A stretch of 19,529 bases of DNA from an uncultured bacterium (GTDB lineage: Bacteria; Patescibacteriota; CALEFQ01). The notes below the pieces were generated by a model. The model did no database searches. It was not told the origin of the DNA and saw only the letters and a program-made list of their open reading frames with translations. Both the position numbers and the translations under genes were made by a program. The DNA lies in NCBI GenBank assembly GCA_937877125.1, contig CALEFQ010000103.1:1-19529 (forward strand), in the 5' to 3' direction. Shown piece by piece: positions 1 through 8,121 of this stretch. Within the stretch, counting starts at the first letter, position 1, and each line of letters opens with the position of its first letter.

Positions 1-60
1 AGATGCTACGATTAGCTAACATTAATTTACCGCCAAAAGTCCCTAGCTAAAACAAGTTAC
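1..60. other. Contig edge, no gene seen
   Basis: These 60 bases lie downstream of the stop of the first minus-strand gene. They are AT-rich with two TTAGCTA-like words, but I see no convincing terminator, no RNA gene and no adapter sequence. Confidence 0.5.
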
Positions 61-1887
61 TTATCCCTGGCGCCCTAATAAAAAGCTTAATGGATCCTGA
101 CCTAAGGTATAATAAATATTTAAATAAATCGTCCCGGCCGCCATGAACCAGAAAATTATATGGAGCAATAAATTCCAACCGCGCGCTAGACGATTGCAAA
201 TATACTGATCAATGAAAAATCCCAGCGGCAAGAAGAAAAGACCGGCCGCGGTAAGTAAATAACGGTAGTCTTTGGTTCCCCCGCCGAAAACCATCAAAAG
301 GAAAGACGCAAAACCGAGCAAAATAATTTCAATGCCCAATATCAACAGGGCGCTCCCGCGTTGTCGCCGGTACCAGACAACCAGTCCCGCCAAACTTAGC
401 AAAACAACCGGCACGGCGACGAAAAGGCCATCCATCCTCTCTATACCCAACCTGCCAAAAAACATTTCCCAAAGATTATTCCAGTACGGCGCCTTGAACC
501 AATCCGACCGAGCCAAGAAAAGCGGGAAATCGGGATAATATCGATACGATGTCGCCAGGGGCGAGCCAAACGCCGACCATTGGTACCAGGCGATGGCCAG
601 CGCCGACGGAACACCCCCGAGAACATATCCGCCAAGGCGCGCCAATCCCTCTTTGGGAACCTGGCTTCGGAAACTAATAATAATCAAGTAGATTCCAATC
701 CCCGCGACCACAAACAGATTAGTGTAATCAACAAATACGCTGTACCCCGCCGCCAACCCGGGCCATAGATACCAGAGCCAACCCTTTTTGCGCCACAACC
801 CATACCAAGTAAGATACAGCGTCAGCAATACCAAGCAGAGAGCCAGATTGTGGACGAATAAGAAAGAACTGTAGCGCCAGATCAGAGTGCCGAAACCAAA
901 AATCAGGGCACTTAGCCAACTAGCCGAAAAAGACAAACGGAAAATTTGGTGCAGAATCTGAAATACCAGCCATACCGAAAAAACAGCCGCGAGCAATGAT
1001 AAAAACGTGGTAGCGTATATTTCATAGGGCAATTCCGCATATTCCAAGGCGTCCGTGGTTGGAGTTACGACAGGGTCTGATTCCAAAACCATGAATGGAG
1101 CTCGCTCCAGCGGTTCCCATTCTGCCCCGAACATTTTCTTTTGCAGCCCATATTGATCAGGACTTTCCTGCCCAACGGTCAAAAGATAGTACTCATCGTG
1201 TTTCAAAGAATCCGCCTCGGCCTGAACTACCAGCCAATACTGCTGATCCGGCTGAAGCTCTGCTTGGTAAGGAATCGGCGTGTATTTTCCAAGGCCTAAA
1301 ACAACTTCGCCGGCACTAACCAAGTGAGGCGAGCCGACCACACGTTCCTGATCAGGTCGGCCATCATTATCAAAGACAATTTTTACTTCCAGCGAATAAA
1401 GCGGTTTTTTTTCCAGCGAAGTGTAAGTTATGGCCAGACCAACACTATTCAGGGAAGAATCCTTGACCGAAAAAGGCCAAGCCGCCACCGGAGTAGCATC
1501 TGCCATGCCAGGTTTTGCAGTAAGCGGCAAGAGTTTGTCAGCATTCAATTTAGCGTCAAGAATATGATTTTGCCGCGGAACCTGCAACCTGGCAATAAAT
1601 TCTCCAAGGTAATAAAAAGGGACCGCCATCAATGACGTGCCGACTGGTTTATTCGGATACTGGCGCCCATCAACAAAAGAAGTATCGCCCGGCAAGAACT
1701 GAAAAGTTTGCGACATATCCGGGCGCCCATAATCAGCCAGGGCCTTGGTCTCCCGAAACAGCACGGCGTCGTTACAAGAATCAAAAGTAAAATTCCCCTC
1801 CCGATCTCTGGCCGGTATAAAAAAATACGTCAGCCCGACAACCACCAGGATGATAATTGAAAAAATCGTCTTTTGGGTTCGAGACAT
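61..1887 (-). CDS. GT-C-like multi-spanning membrane protein
   Basis: A polytopic inner-membrane protein of 608 aa, probably a glycosyltransferase of the GT-C/PMT-like superfamily that would use a lipid-linked sugar outside the membrane. Seen: one N-terminal membrane helix (about residues 8-25); a first outer loop with an acidic stretch (FDSCNDAVLF) and a NKPVGTSLMAVPFYYLGE segment typical of these enzymes; a long soluble part to about residue 285; then about nine or ten helices with a FGFGTLIWRYSS segment and an FGSPLATSY loop. Roughly residues 130-270 look like an inserted beta-sandwich. I chose ATG 1887 (MSRTQ) over an in-frame TTG at 1896 because it begins 1 nt after the stop of the FAD gene, so the two are probably co-translated. 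There is no SD. The substrate cannot be read from the sequence. Confidence 0.7.
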   Translation of the reverse strand: MSRTQKTIFSIIILVVVGLTYFFIPARDREGNFTFDSCNDAVLFRETKALADYGRPDMSQTFQFLPGDTSFVDGRQYPNKPVGTSLMAVPFYYLGEFIARLQVPRQNHILDAKLNADKLLPLTAKPGMADATPVAAWPFSVKDSSLNSVGLAITYTSLEKKPLYSLEVKIVFDNDGRPDQERVVGSPHLVSAGEVVLGLGKYTPIPYQAELQPDQQYWLVVQAEADSLKHDEYYLLTVGQESPDQYGLQKKMFGAEWEPLERAPFMVLESDPVVTPTTDALEYAELPYEIYATTFLSLLAAVFSVWLVFQILHQIFRLSFSASWLSALIFGFGTLIWRYSSFLFVHNLALCLVLLTLYLTWYGLWRKKGWLWYLWPGLAAGYSVFVDYTNLFVVAGIGIYLIIISFRSQVPKEGLARLGGYVLGGVPSALAIAWYQWSAFGSPLATSYRYYPDFPLFLARSDWFKAPYWNNLWEMFFGRLGIERMDGLFVAVPVVLLSLAGLVVWYRRQRGSALLILGIEIILLGFASFLLMVFGGGTKDYRYLLTAAGLFFLPLGFFIDQYICNRLARGWNLLLHIIFWFMAAGTIYLNIYYTLGQDPLSFLLGRQG

Positions 1888-1888
1888 A

Positions 1889-3310
1889 TTAACCAAAAAA
1901 TTTATCTTCAGTGGCCACCTGTTCGTAGCGGCTATCTTTCCCGAGAAATTTATCCGCCGCCTTGAATCCCATTTCCAGGCAATGATCCATATTATTGTAG
2001 CGGAAAAGTCCGTTACGCCCCAACATGGTTAAATTCTTGAAACTCTTCAGGTAAGCCAGAGTTTTTTGCATATTTTGGGCGTAAGGAATGTCGTAAATCG
2101 GATAAGCAAATTCTTCCCGGAAAACAAAAGTTTCTTCCAAATCGGATTGAGAGATAAATTTCAAAAGCGACAGATCTCCCAGAAACTTCTTCTGCAATTC
2201 CGCCGTTGACATCCGCCAGACTGGGTCTCCGAAATCACAGCTAATCTCGCCGCACAAAATAGTTTTGCCGGGGATCACGTTTTGCTCACTGAAATTACGT
2301 ATTTCACTGATACGGTTGGTTGCCAATTCCGCCTGGGGCAAATAAATCCAATGATCGGGCGTGATCTTAGGGCGATTGATGACGCAGTAAACAAAAATCA
2401 GCGACTTAAATTTTAAATTCTGGGCGGCCTCGATCACTTTTCCTTCAGCCGACGGCGCAATAAATTCAACCATTTTGGTCAGCGGCAAAGTTGAGAAAAC
2501 GTAATCATAATTACGGGTTTCCGATTGGCCGGTATTTTTATTCCGAATAGAAATCCCGGTTAATTTATCGCCAGACGACTCCATTTTGGTCACCTCGGTA
2601 TTTAAAACAATCCGCCCGCCCTGCCAGGTAATTTGGTCAGCAAACATCCGGCTTAACATCCCGATTCCGCCCTTAATTGGGTAGTGAAAGCGCGAAACAT
2701 TGGTACGCGCCTGCTTTTTAGGTTTGAAAACGCTCTGGACGACCGCGTCCCAAAGCCCTTTCAAGGAAACGCGCTGGGACGCCCAGTCTTTGGAAATCTC
2801 GTTTGGCTTCAAGCCCCAAAGCTTGGCGTTATAATCCCGAAAAAAGAGATTGAAAATTTCTCGCCCGAAACGGTTGACCACCCAATCCTCATACGATTTA
2901 TCTTCCGGCTTCAGCAGAAAGTATCGCCACCGCGCCCATAAATAATCACCGCCGATTTTGAAAGTCTTGGAAATCGGCATTGATTTCAGGGCTTCGGACA
3001 TAACCAGAGGCCAAGAAAAGAATTTTCCCTGCATGTAAATGCGGGATTTTCGTTCCTTGATCGCCTGATTTTTCCCCAGGAGACCATTAAACTCTGACAT
3101 CACCGCCTCGTTTTGGGTATGAAATCGATGCGGGCCCAAATCCACCGTGAAACCGTTATGTTCAAAAGACTTAGCCAGCCCGCCGACGCGATCATCCCGC
3201 TCGATCACCTCAATATCAACATTAGCTTTTTGACACAAACGATAAGCCACAGACAAGCCGGACAGGCCGGCTCCTAGCACTGCAATTTTTTTTGGCTTGA
3301 CCGGCGACAT
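1889..3310 (-). CDS. FAD-dependent amine oxidase/UGM-like oxidoreductase
   Basis: A flavoprotein of 473 aa of the COG1232-like group (protoporphyrinogen oxidase/amine oxidase fold, with relatives of UDP-galactopyranose mutase common in glycan loci). Seen: an N-terminal Rossmann dinucleotide motif GAGLSGLSVAYRL, then VIERDDRVGGLAKS for the ribose contact, a DLGPHRFHTQ segment, and a C-terminal LGRNGLFRYNNMDHCLEMG motif typical of these FAD proteins. Its direct coupling to a GT-C-like protein (1 nt apart) suggests a role in polysaccharide or glycolipid synthesis rather than haem synthesis; no haem gene is in view. The start is taken as ATG 3310 (MSPVKPKK), since the upstream alternative is only a TTG. 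No SD is visible. The exact reaction is unknown. Confidence 0.8.
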   Translation of the reverse strand: MSPVKPKKIAVLGAGLSGLSVAYRLCQKANVDIEVIERDDRVGGLAKSFEHNGFTVDLGPHRFHTQNEAVMSEFNGLLGKNQAIKERKSRIYMQGKFFSWPLVMSEALKSMPISKTFKIGGDYLWARWRYFLLKPEDKSYEDWVVNRFGREIFNLFFRDYNAKLWGLKPNEISKDWASQRVSLKGLWDAVVQSVFKPKKQARTNVSRFHYPIKGGIGMLSRMFADQITWQGGRIVLNTEVTKMESSGDKLTGISIRNKNTGQSETRNYDYVFSTLPLTKMVEFIAPSAEGKVIEAAQNLKFKSLIFVYCVINRPKITPDHWIYLPQAELATNRISEIRNFSEQNVIPGKTILCGEISCDFGDPVWRMSTAELQKKFLGDLSLLKFISQSDLEETFVFREEFAYPIYDIPYAQNMQKTLAYLKSFKNLTMLGRNGLFRYNNMDHCLEMGFKAADKFLGKDSRYEQVATEDKFFG

Positions 3311-3322
3311 AGAATTATTTAG

Positions 3323-3350
3323 CAAAAACAAAAGGATAGCCGCTATCCTT
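3323..3350 (-). terminator. Probable intrinsic terminator after ftsX
   Basis: On the minus strand, AAGGATAGC-G-GCTATCCTT is a perfect 9-bp inverted repeat (3332-3350), followed by TTGTTTTTG. It lies between the ftsX stop (3371) and the FAD gene start (3310), as expected for the end of prfB-ftsE-ftsX. A TATAAT word (3351-3356) touches its upstream edge without a good -35, so an operator over a start site for the FAD gene is an alternative. Confidence 0.6.
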
Positions 3351-3370
3351 ATTATAAAGACTTAAAATTA

Positions 3371-4282
3371 TTACTTCCGCAAATAACGCCCCACGGCGAT
3401 TGAAGAACTGATAATACCAAGCAAAATGCCCAGCGCGACCATGCCGCCGGCAATCCACAGCAAATTCTGCGAGAAAAACTGCACCATGTCGAAGCTTTGC
3501 CCGTCAAAGAAAGCCGTTATTTTAGGATTGGCGGCATTGAGAATCGGATAAAGCATCGCCAGCGTGATGGCCGCCCCGATGATTCCGTAAAAGACACCTT
3601 CCAGTAAAAACGGTCCGCGAATAAACCAATTAGTGGCGCCGACCAATTTCATGATCCCAATTTCTTCCTTGTGGGTATAGATCGCCAAGCGGACCGTATT
3701 GAACACCACCAAAATAGCAATCACCACAAACGCGCCGCCAACGGCCAGGCCGCCCTTGCGAATCGTATTAGCAATGCGGACCAGACGGTCAATCACGTCT
3801 TTATTCTCCTGAAAATCAACTTTGCCGATAACATCGGAAAACCGGTCACTGGAAAGAAAATCAGAAATCCCCTCATAGTCTTCAGTCCGAATCGCCTTGA
3901 CGACCAAAGAGGCCTCCAGAGGATTCTCATCCAGTTCTTCTAAGGACTTCAAAATCAATTCGTCGTCCTGGTGCGCTTTTTTGAATTGAGCTAAGGCGTC
4001 GTCTTTGCTGACAAACCGGACCGTTTCCACGTTGTTCAGATTCTGGACCTGGGAGCGAACTTCCAAGATCCGGTCTTCCTGGGCCGTGGTTTTGAAATAA
4101 ACCGTCAAATCGACCTTTTTCTGCACCTGGTCGACCGCCACATTGGCCAGCAAATTCAAAATCACGATGGTGGTAATTATAAAAAGCGTGACGACCATAA
4201 TCAAAGTAGTCGCAACACTTAACCAGATATTGCGCCAGAAATTTTCCGCCCCGAATTTTAGAACCCGTAAAAAGCCAGGCAT
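3371..4282 (-). CDS. ftsX: Cell division protein FtsX
   Basis: The membrane half of the FtsEX complex, which couples ATP hydrolysis by FtsE to activation of peptidoglycan hydrolases at the septum. The 303 residues show the family layout: a short cytoplasmic start, TM1 (about 23-46), an outer domain (about 47-170), then three helices (about 178-200, 225-248 and 275-297). The stretch EEIGIMKLVGATNWFIRGPF before TM3 is characteristic. I chose ATG 4282 (MPGFLRV) because the longer frame begins at a TTG inside a repetitive spacer. ftsE lies 75 nt upstream and the gap is almost entirely an inverted repeat. No SD is seen. Length is normal for the family. Confidence 0.95.
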   Translation of the reverse strand: MPGFLRVLKFGAENFWRNIWLSVATTLIMVVTLFIITTIVILNLLANVAVDQVQKKVDLTVYFKTTAQEDRILEVRSQVQNLNNVETVRFVSKDDALAQFKKAHQDDELILKSLEELDENPLEASLVVKAIRTEDYEGISDFLSSDRFSDVIGKVDFQENKDVIDRLVRIANTIRKGGLAVGGAFVVIAILVVFNTVRLAIYTHKEEIGIMKLVGATNWFIRGPFLLEGVFYGIIGAAITLAMLYPILNAANPKITAFFDGQSFDMVQFFSQNLLWIAGGMVALGILLGIISSSIAVGRYLRK

Positions 4283-4292
4283 AAGAGCAAGA

Positions 4293-4360
4293 CAAAGGTC
4301 TAAAGTCAAAGGTAAAAATTCAATAAAAACTTTTACTTTTGACTTTTTACTTTTGACTTA
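4293..4360. repeat. Heptad palindrome, ftsE-ftsX spacer
   Basis: Read on the minus strand, the ftsE stop TAA is followed by A-rich words of the type GTCAAAA/GTAAAAA, a short loop, and T-rich words that mirror them (TTTTTACCTTTGACTTTAG), ending about 20 nt before ftsX. The core arms 4301-4317 and 4333-4349 match at about 15 of 17 positions. The period is about 7 nt. Confidence 0.8.
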
Positions 4361-5041
4361 GAGAATATACTTACCCGAATCCTGATTACGGACAATCTTA
4401 CCCTCATCCATCGTGATCACGCGCCGCTTGATGGCATTGACAATCTCGCGGTTGTGGCTAACCATCACCACGGTCGTGCCTAACTCGTTGATTTTCAAAA
4501 GCAGCTGGACGATTTCCCAGGCATTCAGGGAATCCAGATTCCCCGTCGGCTCATCGGCGACCAGTAGCTTCGGCTTATGGATCAAGGCCCGCGCGATCGC
4601 GACTCTTTGTTTTTCGCCGCCGGACAACTGGTGCGGGAAAAGATCCGCCCGTTTGCTCAAATTTACGATATCTAATATTTTCGGGACTTGCTCCCGGATC
4701 TCACGCCGGGAACGTCCGCAAACCTCCATGGCGAAAGAAACATTCTCCGCCGCCGTTTTCTTTTCCAATAATTTGAAATCCTGGAAAACTACCCCAATCT
4801 GGCGGCGAAACATCGGAATATGCTTTTTTTTGATTAATCCGACATCCCAGTTATTGACGACGATCCGCCCCTTATCCGGCTTCTCTTCGGCAATCAACAA
4901 GCGGACTAAAGTGGATTTGCCCGCCCCGCTTTGTCCGACAATCGTGACAAACTCTCCGTCATTAACGGTAAAACTGATGTCGTCGAGAGCGACCACCTTT
5001 TGTTTGGCATAATCCTTGCTGACACCGGAAACTTCAATCAT
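4358..5041 (-). CDS. ftsE: Cell division ATP-binding protein FtsE
   Basis: The ABC ATPase partner of FtsX, acting on the cytoplasmic face of the divisome. Seen in 227 aa: Walker A GQSGAGKST at residues 36-44, signature LSGGEKQRVAIARAL, Walker B LLVADEPTGNLDS and the switch histidine in VVMVSHNRE. It is distinguished from LolD/MacB-type ATPases by length, by the FVTIVGQSGAGKSTLVRLL segment and by its place between prfB and ftsX, an order shared by many bacteria. Start ATG 5041; only a weak AGG lies upstream. A likely promoter (-35 TTGCGC, -10 TAAAAT) lies in the 78-nt gap after prfB, so ftsEX can be transcribed apart from prfB. The stop codon forms the edge of the spacer palindrome. Confidence 0.96.
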   Translation of the reverse strand: MIEVSGVSKDYAKQKVVALDDISFTVNDGEFVTIVGQSGAGKSTLVRLLIAEEKPDKGRIVVNNWDVGLIKKKHIPMFRRQIGVVFQDFKLLEKKTAAENVSFAMEVCGRSRREIREQVPKILDIVNLSKRADLFPHQLSGGEKQRVAIARALIHKPKLLVADEPTGNLDSLNAWEIVQLLLKINELGTTVVMVSHNREIVNAIKRRVITMDEGKIVRNQDSGKYIL

Positions 5042-5070
5042 AAAGCAAAACCTGAATGGTTAACGCTGAT

Positions 5071-5113
5071 ATTTTATCACAATCCGTCCCCACGCGCAAT
5101 GAGACGGGATTGT
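5071..5113 (-). promoter_or_regulatory. ftsE promoter with overlapping inverted repeat
   Basis: On the minus strand TTGCGC (5094-5099), 17 nt, then TAAAAT (5071-5076) preceded by TGn. An inverted repeat, acaatccgtc (5079-5088) and gacgggattgt (5103-5113), 10 bp with one bulged G, brackets the -35. It may be an operator. The predicted leader before ftsE is about 22 nt. Confidence 0.5.
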
Positions 5114-5119
5114 CTATAT

Positions 5120-6227
5120 TTAAGCCTTTTTTTGGACTACTTGCCATTTCAAAAAGCTTTCCACAAAGCCAGTTAATTCGCCGGCTAGCACCCGGTCCGG
5201 ATCCTTTTCTTCGTAATTAGTCCGATGGTCTTTGACCATCTTATAGGGGTGTAACACGTAGGAACGGATTTGGTTGCCCCAGCCAGCCGAGACATGCTGT
5301 CCCCGAGCTTTAAGCCGCTCTGCCTCCGCTTGCCGCTGTTGGCGGGCCAACAATTTGGCCTGCAGGATTTTTAGGGCAGTTTCTTTGTTTTGGTACTGGG
5401 AACGCTCCGTCTGGCATTCCACCACCAGCTTAGTCGGAAGATGGGTGAGCCGCACCGCCGAGCTGGTTTTGTTGACCTTTTGCCCGCCGGCGCCGGAAGA
5501 ACGGAACGTATCAACGCGCAAATCTTCCGGATCGATCACGACTTCCTTAGGATCTTCTATTTCCGGAATCACTTCCACGAGAGCAAAAGAGGTTTGGCGC
5601 AAAGCGTCCGAGTTAAATGGCGACTGACGCACCAGGCGATGCACGCCGCCTTCAGATTGCAACAAGCCATAAGCATAACGGCCGATCACCCGAAAAGTAG
5701 CGCTCTTGATTCCCGCTTCGCCGCCCCGGCTCTCATCGACTGCTTCCAGTCGGTAATCTTTTTTTTCGGCATAGCGCATCAACATCCGCCGCAGGATTTC
5801 CGCCCAATCCTGGGCATCCACCCCGCCCGCTCCGGCGTGAATCGAAACAATCGCGTTTCGCTCGTCATATTGACCGCTGAGCAATACCTGAAATTCATTT
5901 TCTTCAAATTTGCCTGCGAGTTCCTTAGCCTTCTGGCGTAAATCAGGATACATGGCCTCGGCTCGCTCCTTTTCTGCTTCACGCGACATCTCCAAGGTTT
6001 CAGCCGTCTCCCGTCGCAGGCCTTCCCATAAATCAACCTGCTGTTTAAGCGATCCTAATTGCTGCATCACCTCTTTGGCGCGCTGGTTGTTTTTCCAAAA
6101 ATCCGGCTCTTCGCTTAAGGCCGTCAATTGAATAATCCTCTGCTTCTTACCCGCCAAGTCAAAGAGAGTCCAATGTCTTTTGGATCCGCCTCAGCAAATC
6201 TTCAAGACTGGCAATTGTCTCTTTCAT
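5120..6227 (-). CDS. prfB: Peptide chain release factor 2 (programmed +1 frameshift)
   Basis: Release factor RF2, reading UAA and UGA. The gene is split: ATG 6227 opens 22 codons ending CTT TGA; reading shifts +1 at CTT-TGA-C (6158-6164), joins GAC, and continues in the second frame from 6157 to the stop at 5120. The joined product is 368 aa, the usual RF2 length. The second frame carries a GGVDAQDWAEIL segment, the peptidyl-hydrolysis GGQ loop in RSSGAGGQKVNKTSSAVRLT and the RF2-type SPFNSD tripeptide region. This is the well-known RF2 autoregulation: low RF2 slows termination at the UGA and favours the shift. The usual upstream SD-like stimulator (AGGGGG in E. coli) is not evident. The ATG lies 5 nt after the stop of the metallo-beta-lactamase gene. 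A start in the second frame alone would give an incomplete N-terminus. Confidence 0.95.
6158..6164 (-). promoter_or_regulatory. RF2 +1 frameshift site CTT TGA C
   Basis: Minus strand CTT (6162-6164), TGA (6159-6161), C (6158): the canonical RF2 slip site. Codon 22 (Leu) precedes the stop and the +1 frame continues with Asp. Confidence 0.93.
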
Positions 6228-6232
6228 ATATT

Positions 6233-7966
6233 TTATTTCCAAACTATAGAATCAGTAATACCTTTAATGGCCCCTTTCGAACTAAGAGCCAAATCTATCT
6301 CTCCCCCTTCCGCCGTGTTGAGCAATTTAATCTTGCGGTTCGACAAATACTGGCTTAATTCAGGCGAAGTCTGCTCTCGATATTCCGACCAATCGGAAGA
6401 TTTCAAGACTACCGCCGGCGCCACCGCATCCAAAAATCTGTTTTCCACCTCGCCAAAGCCGTTAGTCCCGTGGTGGGGCAAAACTAAAATATTAGCCGAT
6501 AAATCCTGCCCGCTATTAAGCAATTCTTCCAAGCCGGACTGATACAGATCGCCCGGGAACAAGATTGCCCCGTCGGCAAAAACCAGGCGCGCCGTCAGTG
6601 AATTATTATTTACCGCTTCGTCTTCCTGCCCGATCCCCGACAGCGTTTTTTCGGGGTGCAAAATCTCCACCCGCAAATCGTCTTCCAATTCAATCACCTC
6701 GCCGCGGGCCACCAGCTTCACCCGGTCAGAAATCTTCCCCAACGACCGGGCTAATTCGGAATACGTGTCGAACGGATACCCTTCGCCGTTGATATAAACC
6801 TGCCCGACCTCAAAATTATTGAGAATGGCGGCCGCGCCCCCGATATGATCCCAATGCGGGTGGCTCAAAAACAAGTAATCAATTTTTTCTAGGCCGCGCC
6901 GGCGCAGGGCCTGCACGACGGCTTGCGCCCGGCTCGGATGCGCCGTGTCGTAGACTAGAGTCTGACCCGCGGGCGTCCGCGCGATATAGCAATCACCGTG
7001 TCCAACCGAGACTGCGGTCAGGTTCAAATCGGCCGTCGAGTAAAAACGTGACGGGCTCGCGACCAAAGGGGCCACCGCCGCCGGGCTCGATTCGAGGCCG
7101 GCGGCGATCTGTAAATAAGCCGCCCCGATGTCAGGCACATCGAGATTCTCGAATTCCGGCCTTAACTCTAGTTTCTCCGAATCGATGCCCTCAGGAATTT
7201 TCAGGAGAAATGAGAATGTGCCCTCCTGGCCCGGTTCCACGGTCGACTGATCAAGCCAGGCGACCCGCCGGTCATCGACCCAGGAATTAGACACTAAAAA
7301 ACGCGAAGCGGATTCCGAATCTGCGGCCGCTAGCGCCAACGGATGCTCGCCATAATTTTTCCAGGGGATATTTCCGGTGTTCTGGTAGCGCACCCAAGCC
7401 AAGACCTGGTTGCCAGGCTTTCCCGTCAATTCCGGAGAATGATCAACCAAGCGAAATTCGTAGCGCGGCTCCTCGACGCTCAGGCGCCACTTGACGGATT
7501 GCAGACCCCGCAGCGGATTGAGATTGGCATCCACCACATTGAAAGTAGCCGTATATTTTCCGGGACCGGGATCGTCTTCAATGGTGAAGAAAAAATGCCC
7601 TGTCTGCCCCACCGCCACCGATTCCTCCCAGAGCTTTATTTTATTCTGGGAAAGCCAGGTTGAACCGGCCGTATACCAAGGATCGCTAATTAGACGTGAG
7701 GATTCTAGCAAGACGGCGTTCGGGCCGTCCTGGGTCCAGTTTTCCGGTCCGGTATTCTCGATCGCCAGCCAAAGATTATGTTTTTGTCCGGAGATCAGAG
7801 TGACATTTTGCGCCTGGCCGATGAAACGAGCCGACTGCTTGGACTGGCCGTAAAAAATTTGGTCCCAACTAAAAGTGCCGGTTGCTACCCGAGCCAAGAG
7901 CCCGATAACAATAACCGGAATAACACAGATGGCTATTTCTTTGTAGACAGTTTGGAGACGAGACAT
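6233..7966 (-). CDS. Membrane-anchored Ig-like + ComEC-type MBL protein
   Basis: A predicted surface protein of 577 aa, built as an N-terminal membrane helix (about residues 11-30), two tandem Ig-like domains (about 45-165 and 170-290) and a C-terminal metallo-beta-lactamase domain (about 315-575). Both Ig-like parts have ENTGPENW- or QNTGNIPWK-type motifs with later PGxxGxFxF segments. The MBL part has SHPHWDHIGG, NNNSLTARL, LFPGDL and LPHHGTNG, the order found in the C-terminal domain of ComEC/Rec2; all main metal ligands are present. The ComEC channel is absent, so this is not a full competence translocase. A secreted nuclease or phosphoesterase is an inference. ATG 7966 is chosen because TATAAT ends 6 nt before it, giving an apparently leaderless mRNA. 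prfB starts 5 nt after its stop. Confidence 0.82.
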   Translation of the reverse strand: MSRLQTVYKEIAICVIPVIVIGLLARVATGTFSWDQIFYGQSKQSARFIGQAQNVTLISGQKHNLWLAIENTGPENWTQDGPNAVLLESSRLISDPWYTAGSTWLSQNKIKLWEESVAVGQTGHFFFTIEDDPGPGKYTATFNVVDANLNPLRGLQSVKWRLSVEEPRYEFRLVDHSPELTGKPGNQVLAWVRYQNTGNIPWKNYGEHPLALAAADSESASRFLVSNSWVDDRRVAWLDQSTVEPGQEGTFSFLLKIPEGIDSEKLELRPEFENLDVPDIGAAYLQIAAGLESSPAAVAPLVASPSRFYSTADLNLTAVSVGHGDCYIARTPAGQTLVYDTAHPSRAQAVVQALRRRGLEKIDYLFLSHPHWDHIGGAAAILNNFEVGQVYINGEGYPFDTYSELARSLGKISDRVKLVARGEVIELEDDLRVEILHPEKTLSGIGQEDEAVNNNSLTARLVFADGAILFPGDLYQSGLEELLNSGQDLSANILVLPHHGTNGFGEVENRFLDAVAPAVVLKSSDWSEYREQTSPELSQYLSNRKIKLLNTAEGGEIDLALSSKGAIKGITDSIVWK

Positions 7967-7972
7967 ATGATG

Positions 7973-8000
7973 ATTATACAATATTTAGGCTAGATTTCAA
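7973..8000 (-). promoter_or_regulatory. Leaderless promoter for the MBL gene
   Basis: Minus strand TTGAAA (7995-8000), 16 nt, TATAAT (7973-7978), then CATCAT and ATG. The expected +1 falls on or next to the start codon. No SD could fit. Confidence 0.7.
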
Positions 8001-8006
8001 CCAAAG

Positions 8007-8121
8007 TAATATCAAATCACAAATAACCAATATCAAATAAATTACCAACTTCCAATTACCGATAATTTCCAAATTGGAGCTTGGATTCTATTTGATATTG
8101 GTTATTTATAATTGGATATTA
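8007..8121. repeat. 40-nt-arm palindrome after sucD
   Basis: Arms 8007-8048 and 8081-8121 are near-perfect reverse complements sharing the word AAATAACCAATATCAAATA. The sucD stop TAA (8119-8121) is the outer end of the right arm. The arms belong to the same sequence family as those at 14384-14501 and 16048-16164. Confidence 0.9.

Noticed and set aside
1874..1890. GGTTCGAGAC, resembling a tRNA T-loop
   Set aside because: No acceptor stem, anticodon arm or CCA end is found; it is the start of the GT-C-like gene in reverse.
4293..4360. Spacer palindromes as CRISPR repeats
   Set aside because: Units are 7-14 nt without spacers of regular length, and no cas gene is present.
4413..5012. A 199-codon plus-strand frame over ftsE
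   Set aside because: It mirrors a certain ftsE and has no SD or recognisable domain.
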